A stretch of DNA of 64,000 bases from Lasiosphaeris hirsuta (lineage: Eukaryota; Ascomycota; Sordariomycetes; Sordariales; Lasiosphaeriaceae), in the NCBI GenBank assembly GCA_030549175.1, contig JAUKUA010000005.1, positions 4,340,001-4,404,000 of the forward strand, in the 5' to 3' direction. Both the position numbers and the translations under genes were made by a program. The notes under the pieces were generated by a model. It did not search any database. It was not told the DNA's origin and saw only the letters and a list, made by a program, of their open reading frames with translations. Shown piece by piece: positions 44,331 to 55,884 of the stretch; position 1 is the first letter of the stretch, and every line of letters starts with the position of its first letter.

Positions 44331-47283
44331 TTTGGGTGCAGTTGTTGTTGGCTTGTCTCCCGCGTTCCTGTTAAAGTGGAGTATTACCCTTGCAAATATA
44401 CCACTGGAAAGAAGCAACCGCATGTCTAATTTCGATGGCCAACACGAGGACAAATCGAAACCAAAGTCCGGGACGGGGAGACCTTGGATACCCAAATCCG
44501 AGAGTCGACAGCGCGGCCAGTCCAGACGTCGCGTCGTTTGATGTTGTTGAAGGCAGGTGCCTCCCGGGAGCTTTCCCCCTCCCGTCGAGAGGCAACTTGG
44601 AAAAGACGCCACTCAAAGGCCAACCCTGGATAGACCAAACGAGATGTTGTCAAGCAACAAGCCGCATGGGCATTGCACCTGCCTCCGCCAGATAGAGGGC
44701 CAGTGCTCTCGTTGCGGGATCTGCTAACGTGCGTTATTCCAGTGGAATTCTGCATTTACAGATGATGTGCAGAAGGAAGGCGCGTCTGAAGAACACGATC
44801 ATGCATCAGTGCCCAATCCCCCTTTCCCCATCTTGTTTCCGCATCTCAGCATGTTTCCCAGGCAGAATAGGCCAGTCACGTCCGAGAATCGTCTGAAGAC
44901 CTCCCCTCTACCGTGTGGCCTCCAGGAAGAATCCCTCCACATCCAAGTCGAGTCCACGCCCCTGAGCGCCAAAGGTGGATATTTGCTACCGGGAGGAGCA
45001 GCGGCAGACAAAGCAATAACAGGTAGGTACCTTTGTTTAGTATCGGCCGTTGCATTCAACTTCTGGACAAGAGATGTATTTTCAGATGTAGATTTACCGC
45101 TAACCACTGCCCAGCGCCCGCAATCAAGGGCCTTGCAGTAAAGTCATCGTCACTCCCTTGCTCGACCTTTAGTCTTACCCCTCCTCAACTATCCGTTCAA
45201 AAGCCTCACGGGAAGCCGCATTGGAACGGATGGACGGCAGGTAAACGCTCTCTCACCTGATCCATTCAAGTAGCAAGGGCTGCAGGGGCTGCAGACGACA
45301 AGCACATGGGCCATCGCTGTGCAACGGGTCGCTCCCGATGTGCCGGTCTGCGAGGCGTTCTCAGAACGGCATGGAGAGAGGCCGCTGCCACGCCGATAGC
45401 GACACAGTTGGCGGCGATGGCCGAACGCACGCAACCTATCTTTCCGGGGTCCGGCTTCACCCCCATGTCCCCATCGCCATCACCACCACGGCCACCATTG
45501 CTTTTGTTGCTTTTGCTTGTCACTCTGCAGGGGAGGCAGCGGCAAGACATTATGGCGGAAAACAAAGCAACAAATCTGACGTCTCTTTTGTTTGCCTTGG
45601 GTGCTCGGTTTGTCAGAGACGCCCAGCAGCAGGACCGGCAGTAGCTCACATGTTCGCAGCTCGTGGCGTTGAGCAACCCGGCCTTCGCCTTGACAGCCAA
45701 CTGACTCACATCCACGCATATTCTCTGCTCTGCGATCGCCCCCTGCAGGTCTTCGCTACCCACGACACTGAGCCACCAATTGAAGCAGTCTGATCTTCAG
45801 CTGGCGTGCTGCGGCTGGCGGGACATGCCATGCAGCAAGAACTCGCCTGCTGCATGCACTGTGATCTGGCAAACCAGCCCCGGGCGATCAAGATCTGATT
45901 CCCGAATGTGGGGACAGCTGGCTCTCTCTAGGGGCCGCTGAGAGGCCTGTGAGTCCAGGGGGAGAGGCGGGCCCGGCTCCTGCGTCTTGCCGCAAGGCGG
46001 TCTTGTTTGCACTCCCCCCAGCACCCCCCTAAAGTTCGGAAACAAAACGATTGGTCATCCATTCAATGAGGGTTTTTGGACGTATCGAAAATTGACCTCG
46101 CCCACCGTAGCTATCCGCGACCGCCTCCCATCCCGAACACTCAACAACACGCTCGCTGCTCGCCGCCACTCACTGGGGCCCACAGCACCAAGGCGGCCCC
46201 CATGTCTTCACCTTTTGGGCACAGCGTAACATACAGGTTACTACCATATCACTTTGCGCTGAGTGAAATGTGAGCACTGAGATGTGATACCCGCTCTCGG
46301 ATGGACTCGACACAAGACACGGACGGCCCGATGGCCGTCCTGATGAGTTTTACTGCGGGGACAGAGAAACAGAGAGAGCCGAGAAAGCCAAACCGGTCCA
46401 CAACGGGAGGAAGAGACCATCTCCGTCCAATTCCGGCAATATGGCGTCCATTTTCAGCAAAGTCCCCGGCCCGGCCTAGTCCCAAGCTTGCTGATTGGCA
46501 GGCCCCTTCTCAATCTCCTGTGCTTGGGACAAAGTGACCCTAGAAATGAGTTCAACCTGAGAGCATGGATGATTTGAGGGGTACGGGAGACAACTGCTCA
46601 CTTATGGTAGTGTCCAGTGTCATGGGTCGATATCACACCACACATTCAAGCTGACACGGGCGGGAATAGAAGAAGGCTTGGACCCGATATTTGATCAGTC
46701 AACGATTTCTCACACTTTCCCCACGTACTCAGTTCGTCATTGTTCCCCGCTCCATCACTACTTCCGCGTTTTCAGCTTTTTCTGTTACTTTGAATCTCGG
46801 ATATTGGAGACACGGCTTCCTATCGAGTCCAAAATAGAGGCCAAGTGTTGCTCGGGCTTCAGTATCAGTCAACCCGACCAGCTCGGAGGACCTACAGTCC
46901 AACCTGGCTGAAGTTGGACCTACCAAGACCCACAGAGCTCGAACGGGCCTTCACCGTCTCCGGGAACCTACACCACCGCCTGCATACGAACCAGATACCC
47001 ACTGGCACTGACCGCCTGGCAGTCCCAGCCCGACAACCATTCAGTGGATTGGGCAGCAGTTCGACCCTGATCTCCCCAACGGTCCAAGCGGGGCTTCTCG
47101 AGCGGGCAGAGAAACGGTTGGAGCCAGACAACACCACTACACTGAAAGCACATCACTGCAAGCAGCGGTGGGGGGCCGAGAAAATAGGGATAGCTGGTTA
47201 CGCACACGTTGGCGCAGACGAGCACAGTCTAGGCGCCAGATCAACAGCCTAGCCAGAGCCTTCCACCAGACGAAGACCTGAGA
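44331..47283. other. Intergenic, 3 kb, no gene recognised
   Basis: Contains several overlapping motif-free ORFs of up to 165 codons (for example 45266-45763, minus). The right 600 bases are probably promoter and leader of the Myb-like gene. Confidence 0.45.
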
Positions 47284-49878
47284 ATGTTTATCAGCGTCGC
47301 CGCCCAGTCCCATGCGGCGTGGCCTGGGCCGGACTCCGATGCCTATACCTCCGCTGCTGCTTCGGCCATCTTCCCGACGTGGGAGCAGTTCAATTTCAGT
47401 CATTTGGACTTGAGCCAGCTCATCTCAGCACCAACCCTGCACAGTCAAGCATTGTACGAGATGCCCAACGGTTCAGCCTGTATGCCTAACCGGCGTGCCG
47501 AGCTGAGGGTCAAGACACAGTCGAGACGGCCACAACAGGAACGCCAGCCCTCAACTCACCAACAGCATCGAGCTATCGACTTGGCTGTCTCTAATGATGG
47601 GTTTTATGGCACGCAACTGAGAAGTGGGGATGAAACGTTTATGGTATGTTGGACCCTAAAGAGCGCGGGCTTTTCTTCTTTGTCTCCTTCTGGATCATGT
47701 CTGAGGATTTCGGTCAAAAGCTGACGTGACATTGGTGGCGTAGCCAGGGGATGGATATACTGTAATGGCCAGCCAGAATAATTACCCATCATATCCAACC
47801 TATGTCTCACACCAACCTCCTCCGTTGGCGTGCTCCAGGAAGGAGAGCCACCATCCCGCCCTCCCTCCCCCTGGTTTTGTTGAGCCAGATGATTTCATCA
47901 AGCAGGAAGCTCCGACCCAGGGCTATTGGTCCTCGCCAGTGCCAGCAGACCTGGCCTTTTCTTCGTTTGCGCCCGAAGGTGCTTTCACAAGATGGCAGCC
48001 CAGCTTTCAGGAGCTTCAGGATCCAAACGATACTATTCTAGGGTACCACCAGTACGGCCTTGCAACAACGCCTCATGGCCTTCCACAAATACCATTTGAA
48101 CAGCAAGCAGCTGGCCAGACCATGAACTTGGGGAACATGCCCGTGGAATTCAGGAATTATTCCAATGCAGATTCCGGCTCGGGCTCCACATTTGGGAGCT
48201 TTTCCTCGACGGGCGCTTCGGAAATGCTGGAGTCGATGGTTTTGAGTGATGAGCCGACCCACATCTCCTGGCCGGTGTCACCGACTGGGAACACGTCCCG
48301 CGATTCAATGACAACGGTGACAGCTACCGGCTTACCACGCGGCAGCTATCCATCTACCAGCGCCACCTGGAGACCTGCGCCGCCTACACTACAAGTCCCA
48401 ACTGTGTCTCCCAAGTTGCTAAGGCTCCGGCCATCCCCAACCATCACACCGACATCATCATCAGAGTCGATCCTCACAGCCTTCTTCAAGGGATCCCGCG
48501 ATGGTGAGCAGTCTGGCACACCTGCCGAGCCTGTTGCCGTGGAAACGGAGAGGGAACCCAATTCAACTGCCAAGAACACCCCATCCGCTCGATCCACCTC
48601 GTCGGCTACGTCGTCTAGTCCGGCGAAGCTCCGCAAGCTTCTCCCGAGTTTCGAGTCGCGACGGAGGCAATCCCCTCCCATTCGCAGCAAGGACTCTGCT
48701 AGCAAGGCCAACACAAACACACGCAAGCCCAGCCGCCATCACCAAAGCTCTCACAAACCCCCTTCACCGCCACCCATCAAACGCAAGACACACAAGCAGA
48801 AGCCCAAGCACCCCATAGTGTGCGATTCGCTCCGGGAAGTACCGGAGATTGCGCCGCCGCCGCCGCCGCCCCCTTCAAAGTCAGCAAGGAAGTCTTTGCG
48901 TCTCTCAACACGTTCGACACCGGCAAGTTCAGCCCCACCCCCATCTGAGACTCCCGCTGCGGTCTCGGCTCCAATCTTGGCTCCAGCCCCAACCCAAGCC
49001 CCGACGACCTTGGTTTCGCCGACTGCGTCGGCCTCCATCACGTCCACTATCCCAGCTCCACTTGCGCCCCTGGCACCGCGGCCAAAGAAAGTCCTGCCTG
49101 CCACCCCCTTACTCACGAGATTCGCGCCTCCCAAGCCGCCATCTGCCATTGTGGTAGCGCCAGTGCCGGATCCAATCCCGAGGGGCTTTGAGGATCGTGC
49201 CGCCGCAGACGAATATCTGATTCGGAGCAAGAAAGCGGGATGGACGTATAAGGATATTCGCCGCAGGGGCGGGTTCGTCGAGGCGGAGTCTACGCTGCGG
49301 GGGAGATACCGGACATTGACCAAGAGTCGCGAACAGCGCGTCCGGAAGCCGGCATGGTCCGATAAGGATGTGAGTACCCCTTACAAATGCCTGCCATCGG
49401 ATAAATTTGACCGTCAGCGTTCTCGCCTCAAATACTAACACACCTTCGTCAGCTTCACCTCTTGGAAATCGCTGTCCGTATTCTCGCCAAGCCAATGTCG
49501 GGGTGTGTGGCAGTCGAATACCCTAGCGCGAGCGTCGGGAACGGATATGGCGTCCCCATACCTGTGGCCGATCTAAACACAGCGAGGGTCCCCTGGAAGC
49601 AGGTGGCCGAGTACATCTTCAGCAACGGCGGAAGCTACCGCTTCGGCAACTCGACGTGTCGGAAGCGGTGGGACAGGCTCGCGGCCGAGCAGGTCGCGGC
49701 GGGTAAGGATTTGAATAGGCCTTTCTATGAGCAGCCGGGGAAGCCGATCCTGGGGGACAGAAAGCAGGAGAAGGGGAAGAAGAAGAGTGAGAAGGTGGAG
49801 GTGGAGGAGGAGGCCGAGGAGGCTGAATATGAGTCGGACGAGAGTGAGAGTGAGGATGATGACGTGGAGATGGATTAG
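47284..49878 (+). CDS. Myb/SANT-like nuclear protein (three exons)
   Basis: Exons 47284-47643, 47744-49369 and 49453-49878 encode 803 residues. Residues 1-600 are low-complexity, rich in Ser, Pro and Thr, with a run of eight Pro (APPPPPPPPSK) and basic patches (RKPSRHH, IKRKTHKQKPK). The only folded part is near residues 595-760. EDRAAADEYLIRSKKAGWTYKDIRR looks like a short helix-turn-helix with GGF and LRGRYRTLTK. WSDKDLHLLEIAVR, joined across the 83-nt intron, then VPWKQVAEYIFSNGGSYRFGNSTCRKRWDRL, make a Myb-type repeat. The end is strongly acidic (EVEEEAEEAEY...EDDDVEMD). This suggests a DNA-binding transcriptional or chromatin protein. Intron 1 (100 nt) is less certain, and a start at 47765 is the alternative. 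Confidence 0.7.
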
Positions 49879-50169
49879 GTTTTTGCAGTGAAGTTCCTGG
49901 GCTGGGTCATTTTGTTTGTTTGAGTTGTTTGTGTTTGGGTTGTGTGGAGGAAAAGGGGCGTTTGGGCTCGTAATTGAGCTTGGAAAAGGAATTGGCGTGT
50001 TTCAAGTGTGCGTATTGCAAAACTGGCGAGTTATGGCTCTGAAAGTGGTAGTGTTTATGTTTAATTGTCGCATAGATCAATGGAATCAGTTCCCAGACTT
50101 GAAGGATTGGTGGTCATCCTGTTGGATAAGGGTGTGTGCCAGGCGATGCTTCCCCGGCAGTTCTCGACC
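49879..50169. other. Convergent 3' region
   Basis: About 290 bases between the stop codons of the Myb-like gene (plus) and the Ap4A phosphorylase gene (minus). T-rich on the plus strand, probably the two 3' UTRs. Confidence 0.5.
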
Positions 50170-51270
50170 CTAGATGCGGGCCCCCCGATCATCGCTCTGG
50201 TTCGGGACACCGATCCTCCTCAACACCTCAAAGACCTGCCCCGGATCCCCCCTCAGCGCATCCCACTCAGCCTGGCTCTTGACGAGCGCCGTCCCCGCCA
50301 GCAGCGTCCCGTTGAGCGCGAGCTTCCCAACAACCTCACCCCCCGCCGTCACCTCCGCCCCCTCGGCCATCCTAGGTACGACAACCATAACCTCCCTCGT
50401 CATGGCCATGTTGTAACTAATCCTCGCCTCCCCGTCCTCCTCCTCCCCGTCCCACGTCACCCCCGCCGCCGCGCACGCCTGCCCATACAGCCGCAGGTAC
50501 ACCCCCTGCAGCGCCGCCCCGTCCATCCCGGGCGCCACCGCCCCCGCAAACGCCGCGAACGGCAGCCTCCCCCCGTCCTCGGCCATCCGCCCCGCCAGCA
50601 CGTCCCACCCGCGCCCCCCACCACCGACGACGTCGAGGTCCAGGTCTTCCTGCATGCGCGCCACCGGCAGCAGCTGCACGTGGCGGTGCGGCTGGCTCGC
50701 GCCCGAGTGCGGGCCCGAGTTGAAGAAGGCGAAGAGCGGGGTGGGAGGGGGGTAGGCGGCGATGCAGGCGTGGGTGGCGGCCAGGTCGGCGGCGGTGAGG
50801 AGGTTGGTTTGCGGGTGGAAGGCGGTGGTGACTAGGAGGAAGTGCTCGGGGACGATGGCGAATTTGTTGAGGAGGAGGCGATGGAGGGGGGGAAGGGGGT
50901 TGATGAGCAGGGCGGGGTCGGGGTTAATGAAGGGGTTGATGGGGGTGGTGGTGGTGCTGATGGTGGTGGTGCTGGTGGTGGTGCTGGTGGTGCTGGTGGT
51001 GGGGGGTTTGGGCTTGTTGGCGAGGGATGGGGAGAAGCGGAGTTGGAACTGAGGGGGAGGGGGGAGCGGGGGTGGTTAGTGGGTTTATTGAAGTGAGAAT
51101 GGGACGAGGGGGATGCGGACTGGAATGGAATTGACGTCCAGCAGGGCGACTTGGGTCGGGTAGAAGTTGACGTGGCCGCTGGCGCGCGCTTTCTCGAATG
51201 CTGCGCTGACTAGCCCGGGCAGGTCGCTGGGCACTTTAATGGGCGCCATTTCGGCTGGGGTCGATGTCAT
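50170..51270 (-). CDS. Ap4A phosphorylase / ATP adenylyltransferase
   Basis: Exons 51270-51121 and 51048-50170 give 342 residues. FNSGPHSGASQPHRHVQLLP (about residues 159-178) contains the HxHxQ active site (His171, His173, Gln175) of yeast Apa1/Apa2. These split diadenosine tetraphosphate with phosphate into ADP and ATP. GHVNFYPTQVALL and, across the intron, SIPFQLRFSPSLANKP match the N-terminal domain; NKFAIVPEHFLLVTT and FHPQTNLLTAADL follow as in the family. The intron donor GTCCGC is weak, but the join is strongly supported by the motif. Between residues 67 and 86 a Thr/Ser-only insertion, encoded by CAC/AGC-type trinucleotide repeats (50942-51000), sits in a loop region. The C-terminal domain ends at GARI. 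Confidence 0.85.
50942..51000 (-). repeat. Coding trinucleotide repeat (Thr/Ser codons)
   Basis: On the minus strand a run of ACC, AGC and ACCACC units codes for Thr and Ser in the Ap4A phosphorylase. Read on the plus strand it appears as GGT/GCT/GAT repeats. Confidence 0.9.
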
Positions 51271-51538
51271 GGTTTGGAGTTGTGCAGATGCGGAGATGGC
51301 TAGTTGCGAGGAGAGGAAAGGACATGTCGGGTAGGAATAGCTTCGATGAGGTCATGCAAGTCCGTGCGCGCAACCCCTCGTGCACATTCACACTGTGCAC
51401 ATTCACACTGTACACTCAAATCGGCGGCAATGCGAGCCCACCAGGAAAGCAGTGGTGACGATGGTATCATTACTCTATACAACCCCGCTATGCTATGCTC
51501 ATGTCCAACCCTCCTCCATCTATGCATTCGTTCAACAT
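51271..51538. other. Short intergenic, no gene seen
   Basis: Promoter of the Ap4A phosphorylase gene. A short imperfect repeat (cacattcacactgt twice) lies near 51381-51410. Confidence 0.5.
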
Positions 51539-52623
51539 TCAAATGCCCGGCAACCCTACAACCTGCCGTAACGCCGGCACCCATCGCGGGAGAACATAGA
51601 TGACATAAAGTCCAGCCAGGGCGACCAAGAGCCCAGTAAGCTAGATGATGAGCACGTTAGCGACTACCGCAGACAACGGGCACGGGGGCGCGAACGAACC
51701 TTCTCAAACCACGTGTGGAAGTAAATCGCCGTCATGAGCAGCATCCATCCGCTCAGACCAATCACTCCGGCCGCGAGTCCCCCTCCGCGGCCCAGCGCTT
51801 CCGTTATCGACACGCCATCCTCTTCCCCGACACCGAGATGCTCCCTCCTCCGCTCAGCCTCGATACCGGCCCCCTTGACAGCGCCGTCGTGCATCACCAC
51901 GCTCCTCTCCTCCCGGACCACCCGCGCCCACCTCGCCGCGACCCAGCCGACCTCCTGGACGAGGAAGAAGCTGCCCAGCACCAGCAAGAAGACGTGCCCG
52001 CTGATGTCATGCCCGCCGCTCCACCGGCCCCCGGTCGACTTGCACGCCGCAGCCGTAAAAACCTCGCCGGGGTCCGCCTCCCCGGCATACACCTTATCCA
52101 CGGCCACCTCGCACTTACCACCCGTCCAGCGGAACCCCCGATCGATAATCGCCGGACCAAAGAACCACTGGGTAACAAAAACCCACCACAGCGTCACCGC
52201 CGCCCAGCGCACACCGGCGCGGGCGCGCACGGCCCCGCCCGCCAGCGCCGGGTGCGTCAGCACAAAGACGAGAAACGCGGCGCTGATCCAGGCCCAGCCA
52301 CGCTTGACGAAGAGCACGTTGAACAGGTTGTCCTTGCGCGCAAAGTACGAGGGCGCCAGGGCGGGGTCCTGCGAGTGGGCGTGGCGCAGGGCGTCGTAGG
52401 GCGCGGCGCGGGTCTCGGGTGAGACTAGCGAGAAGAGGGCGCCAAAGAGGAGCAGCGCCGGGTAGCCCGCGAGCAGGGCCAGCTCGGTCGGGGTCGGGAG
52501 GTAGGGCGTGTTGCGCTGTCGGGGGCCCGTCGGGGGGGTTGGGGCTTGTGGGCGGCGTGAGGGCGACATGGCGGCGAGCTCGGACGGTCGGGGTTTGCGG
52601 CGTGAGGAGGAGGGGGGGTCCAT
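51539..52623 (-). CDS. FIT/SCS3 family ER membrane protein (lipid droplet and phospholipid role)
   Basis: Exons 52623-51700 and 51640-51539 encode 341 residues. The family core GGHDISGHVFLLVLGSFF (about residues 203-220) carries the conserved His of fat-storage-inducing transmembrane proteins; the second conserved His is in TAIYFHTWFEK just before the intron. The protein has about six membrane segments, including ELALLAGYPALLLFGALFSLV, WAWISAAFLVFVLTHPAL and WAAVTLWWVFVTQWFF. Splicing the 59-nt intron adds the last segment LTGLLVALAGLYVIYVLPRW. FIT2/Scs3/Yft2 proteins act in the ER membrane, where FIT2 is reported to cleave acyl-CoA, and they support lipid-droplet budding. The first 40 residues are Pro/Arg-rich and cytosolic. 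Confidence 0.85.
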
Positions 52624-53532
52624 TGCGTGTGGGTGTGGGTGTGGGTGTTGGTTGAGCTTGTCGCGAATGGTTTAGGGGCAGTGAGGACGGGCACTGCGGC
52701 GCATCGGTTGTTGCAAAGTCCAATTGATGCTGCTTAGCCGATAGAGCCGAGTAGTGACAGATGCTGTTGTACAAGAACTGGAAAGGGAAAAAGCAAGAGC
52801 GGCAAGCAAAACTTGCGGCGGCGCGCGTGGAGATGGTGTTTGGTGTCCTGTTGTTTGATGACAGAAAAAGGGCCAGGAACTCGAGCTATGACGTTGTCAT
52901 TTCGCCTGGTGCCGTTTGCGACCCATGCCGAGGTCTGCTGACTCAGCTGCGCTTCCAAACCCCCTTTCAAGATCACTTGACAAAACAGCTTATCGGTAGG
53001 CAAACTCCACAGAAACACTCATCAGTCTCCCGATCAAGACTTCACTTTTCTTCGTCATCGTCCGTCGTCATCAAGAAGATAGGATTTTTTTTTTTTTTTT
53101 TTAAATTTTTGAAGAATTTCGTATTTGCATTGCAGCCGCTACGCAAACCGCCTTCGGCGCCTCCCGCTAGCACGTTTTACTCTGCCAGCAGGTGTCTGAA
53201 CTCGGAATCTAATCGTGTATATAGCTACACAATCGTGATCACAACCACAATCAACCCCCTCCCATCCATTTGCCCAGTTTTCCTTCGTGTCTAAAACCAA
53301 GTTTGCCGCCCATCCCCCATCCTTGAACGCCGTCATCAAGCACAATAACCACCAGATCCAAATGCTCAACCATCAAAAGATGTGAGGCCAAATGTCCGAA
53401 GAGAAGAAGAGAAGGGGAAAAGAAGCAGAAAAGGTTGAAAATCCGTATTTTGCTGCGGAGCTCCGTTTCGGAGCCACCTAGTCATTTATCCATCCACCCA
53501 ATGACCCCCCCAGAATAACTCCCAACCTCGAC
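52624..53532. other. Intergenic, no gene seen
   Basis: CA/GT-rich promoter of the FIT gene at left, a T-run near 53085-53102 and the 3' region of the GH55 gene at right. No motif-bearing ORF. Confidence 0.5.
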
Positions 53533-55884
53533 CTAGATAGAAGGCGAGGACTGGAATAGCGCCAGGGTGGCACAGAAGTTATTCCGGTTGTCCGAGTCGA
53601 GCGCTGCGCTCTTCCCGTTGACAGTGAGCATGTTGACACTAGCCTTCGTGCTCAATCCGAAAAAGTGCACGGCGCTGTCCTCGAGCGAGACCATGTTAGC
53701 CTGGCAAGACTGCGTCTTGAGGCACTCCTGGTTGTAGTTGTCGAAGAACGAGTACAGGCCGGCGCCGTAGATGAAGATATCCTTGGAGTTGACCGCACGC
53801 ACACCCCACGAGCGCTCGCAAGTGCCATTGGTGTCGCCCGCGCACCAGGTCTTGAAGTCAGGGTCTCCGTACGCCGTGTTCACGTCGAACGGCGAAGTCG
53901 CCACCGGGTTGCCCTGGTAGTAGGGCGTTTCGGTCTGGATCAGCGCCAGGTAGACGTCGGACGCGTTGTTGAATTGGTAGTTGTAGAGAACCGAGTGCTC
54001 CGACGCCGTGGCATAGCCCCAGACAGGTCCCTGGCCCTCGATGAGCACACCGCGTCCGTTGAAGACGTCGATCTGGCCGTTGTTGGCCGAGGGCTCGAGC
54101 GAGTGGTCGGCAACCCAGTACCAGGTGTTCTCGAGGTATGCCGAGCCGCCAGGAGCGACGTGCAGCATGAGGAAGGCGCCAAAGCAGTCGGGGTTGACGG
54201 GGTTGGTGACGTTGGGGTTCTTGGCGCACTGCTCGAGCTCGAGCTGGGTGCCGGCGTAGCCACCGATACGAGTATGGACGTCCCAGAGCGCGGCCGAGCC
54301 TTGGCTCTCGCCAGCAATGTTCCATTCCATGATGATGGCGCCCGGCTGCGGACCAGCGGTCCCGAAGATGAGGTCCGACATCTCGACATTGCCCTTGTCG
54401 CCAGGCTGTCCTACTTGGAAGACAGGCTCGGGGTTCTTCTGGTCCTTGAAGGTGCTGTCGCCGCCGGCCAGGATCATAGGCCAGATCTCGCCAGTAATCT
54501 TGATGTCCTTGGGCACCTTGACCGTCTTGGTGACAAGGTAGGCGCCGTGGTCAAAGTAGACAACCTGGTCCGAGGTAGCCTTGTCGAAGATGGCCTGGAT
54601 AGCATCCGTGTCGTCGGTGACGCCGTCACCCTTGGCTCCGTTGGACTTGACACTCACAAAGGAGCTCGCAGGCAGGTTCTCGTACTGTGGCTTGGACCGA
54701 GTAAAGACCTTGCCGCTGGTGGAGTCAATGAGGGAATCGGGCTTCGGGATGCTGTTCTGGGGGCTCTGGATCGCCTTGCCGGGAGCACCAGCGCCGCCAT
54801 CGTAGGTACGTCCCTGGACAAAGAAGTTGACCTTTTGAGGCTTGAGGATGATGGTGCCGGTGGCGTTGCTGAAAACGGCCTCAGAGGTACCACTCAGGTC
54901 GACGTTGTCGAGGATGAGGGTGCCGTTGGTTTGGGGTGAATCAGGATCGTAGGCGGTCCGGATGCCGATCGGGGTGTTGGTGAAGACGCTGTCGACAACA
55001 AGGACGGAGCCGACAGTCTGGCTGGTGGAGCCACCATTCGCCATGTCGATGCCGACGCCGCAGTTGTTGATCTTGACGTCCTGGAAGGTCCACGCCCAGT
55101 TCCAGTTCATGAAGATGGCCGTCTTGCAGTTGTTGAAGGTCATGTTCCGTGTCGTGAACTGCTGGTTGCCGAAGAAGGCACCGAACTTGCCGCCGTTGAA
55201 TGTCAGGTCAGACATGAAGCCACCGGATCCGTTGTCCATGAAGATGCCTTGCTGGGCATTGGCGTCGCCGCCATCCTCGCGCATGTTGAAGACAAGGTTC
55301 TGCAGGCTCGTAGCTTGCGCAACTTGCCAGTGGATACCGGCTCCGGCAGTGAACGGCATTGCCGTCAGGTCGATGTTGAAGTTGCGGATCTGGCGGAAGA
55401 AGTTGTTCTGGTTGACCCAAAAGTTGGTTCCCTGGTTGTCGTACGGGTCGGCATCGATGACAGCCATGCCCTCGAACGAAGGGGCTGCCTTGATCGTGGG
55501 GACGGAGACGGCATCGCCAACGAGCTGGGTGTAGTAGAGCTGGATGATGGGCTTGCTGACAACGTAGGTTCCAGGGGGGAAGTAGACAAGGGCGGGAGTG
55601 GTGGTGCTGGATGAGCAGCCCTCGCCGCATCGGTTGCCGTCAGAGATGGCCCGGTTGATGGCCTCGGTGTCGTCAGACATGCCGTCACCCTTGGCGCCGT
55701 ACTCGACAACGTTGCGGAACACCTTGTAGTCGGTGCTGTTACCGAAAGGTACTACTCCTTGTCGCTGGATGGTGCTGAGCCAGTAGCTAGAGGCAGCTCG
55801 GGGCGCCGGCACCGCGAGGGCGGGAGCCATGAGGCTGCTCCACGCCAGTACAAAAAATGTGAGGATAGATGATAGACCCATCAT
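53533..55884 (-). CDS. Secreted exo-beta-1,3-glucanase, GH55
   Basis: Single exon of 783 residues from ATG 55884, chosen because it starts a signal peptide (MMGLSSILTFFVLAWSSLMAPALA). The frame is open 164 codons further upstream but that DNA is leader. Two similar beta-helix domains each begin with the family phrase: VVEYGAKGDGMSDDTEAIN (about residue 60) and VKSNGAKGDGVTDDTDAIQ (about residue 400). This is the double-pectate-lyase-like layout of GH55. YFPPGTYVV, WAWTFQDVKINNCGVGID, GDSTFKDQKN and the C-terminal CERSWGVRAVNSKDIFIYGAGLYSFFDNY are typical. GH55 enzymes release glucose or short oligomers from laminarin-type beta-1,3-glucan outside the cell. Length is normal for the family and no damage is seen. 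Confidence 0.93.
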   Translation of the reverse strand: MMGLSSILTFFVLAWSSLMAPALAVPAPRAASSYWLSTIQRQGVVPFGNSTDYKVFRNVVEYGAKGDGMSDDTEAINRAISDGNRCGEGCSSSTTTPALVYFPPGTYVVSKPIIQLYYTQLVGDAVSVPTIKAAPSFEGMAVIDADPYDNQGTNFWVNQNNFFRQIRNFNIDLTAMPFTAGAGIHWQVAQATSLQNLVFNMREDGGDANAQQGIFMDNGSGGFMSDLTFNGGKFGAFFGNQQFTTRNMTFNNCKTAIFMNWNWAWTFQDVKINNCGVGIDMANGGSTSQTVGSVLVVDSVFTNTPIGIRTAYDPDSPQTNGTLILDNVDLSGTSEAVFSNATGTIILKPQKVNFFVQGRTYDGGAGAPGKAIQSPQNSIPKPDSLIDSTSGKVFTRSKPQYENLPASSFVSVKSNGAKGDGVTDDTDAIQAIFDKATSDQVVYFDHGAYLVTKTVKVPKDIKITGEIWPMILAGGDSTFKDQKNPEPVFQVGQPGDKGNVEMSDLIFGTAGPQPGAIIMEWNIAGESQGSAALWDVHTRIGGYAGTQLELEQCAKNPNVTNPVNPDCFGAFLMLHVAPGGSAYLENTWYWVADHSLEPSANNGQIDVFNGRGVLIEGQGPVWGYATASEHSVLYNYQFNNASDVYLALIQTETPYYQGNPVATSPFDVNTAYGDPDFKTWCAGDTNGTCERSWGVRAVNSKDIFIYGAGLYSFFDNYNQECLKTQSCQANMVSLEDSAVHFFGLSTKASVNMLTVNGKSAALDSDNRNNFCATLALFQSSPSI

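Noticed and set aside
45266..45763. 165-codon minus-strand ORF with several Cys
   Set aside because: Overlaps similarly long ORFs in other frames and shows no family pattern or signal peptide.
53665..54939. 424-codon plus-strand ORF
   Set aside because: Shadow of the GH55 gene: composition rich in Val/Leu/Asp/Arg as expected for the reverse of a GC-rich coding strand.
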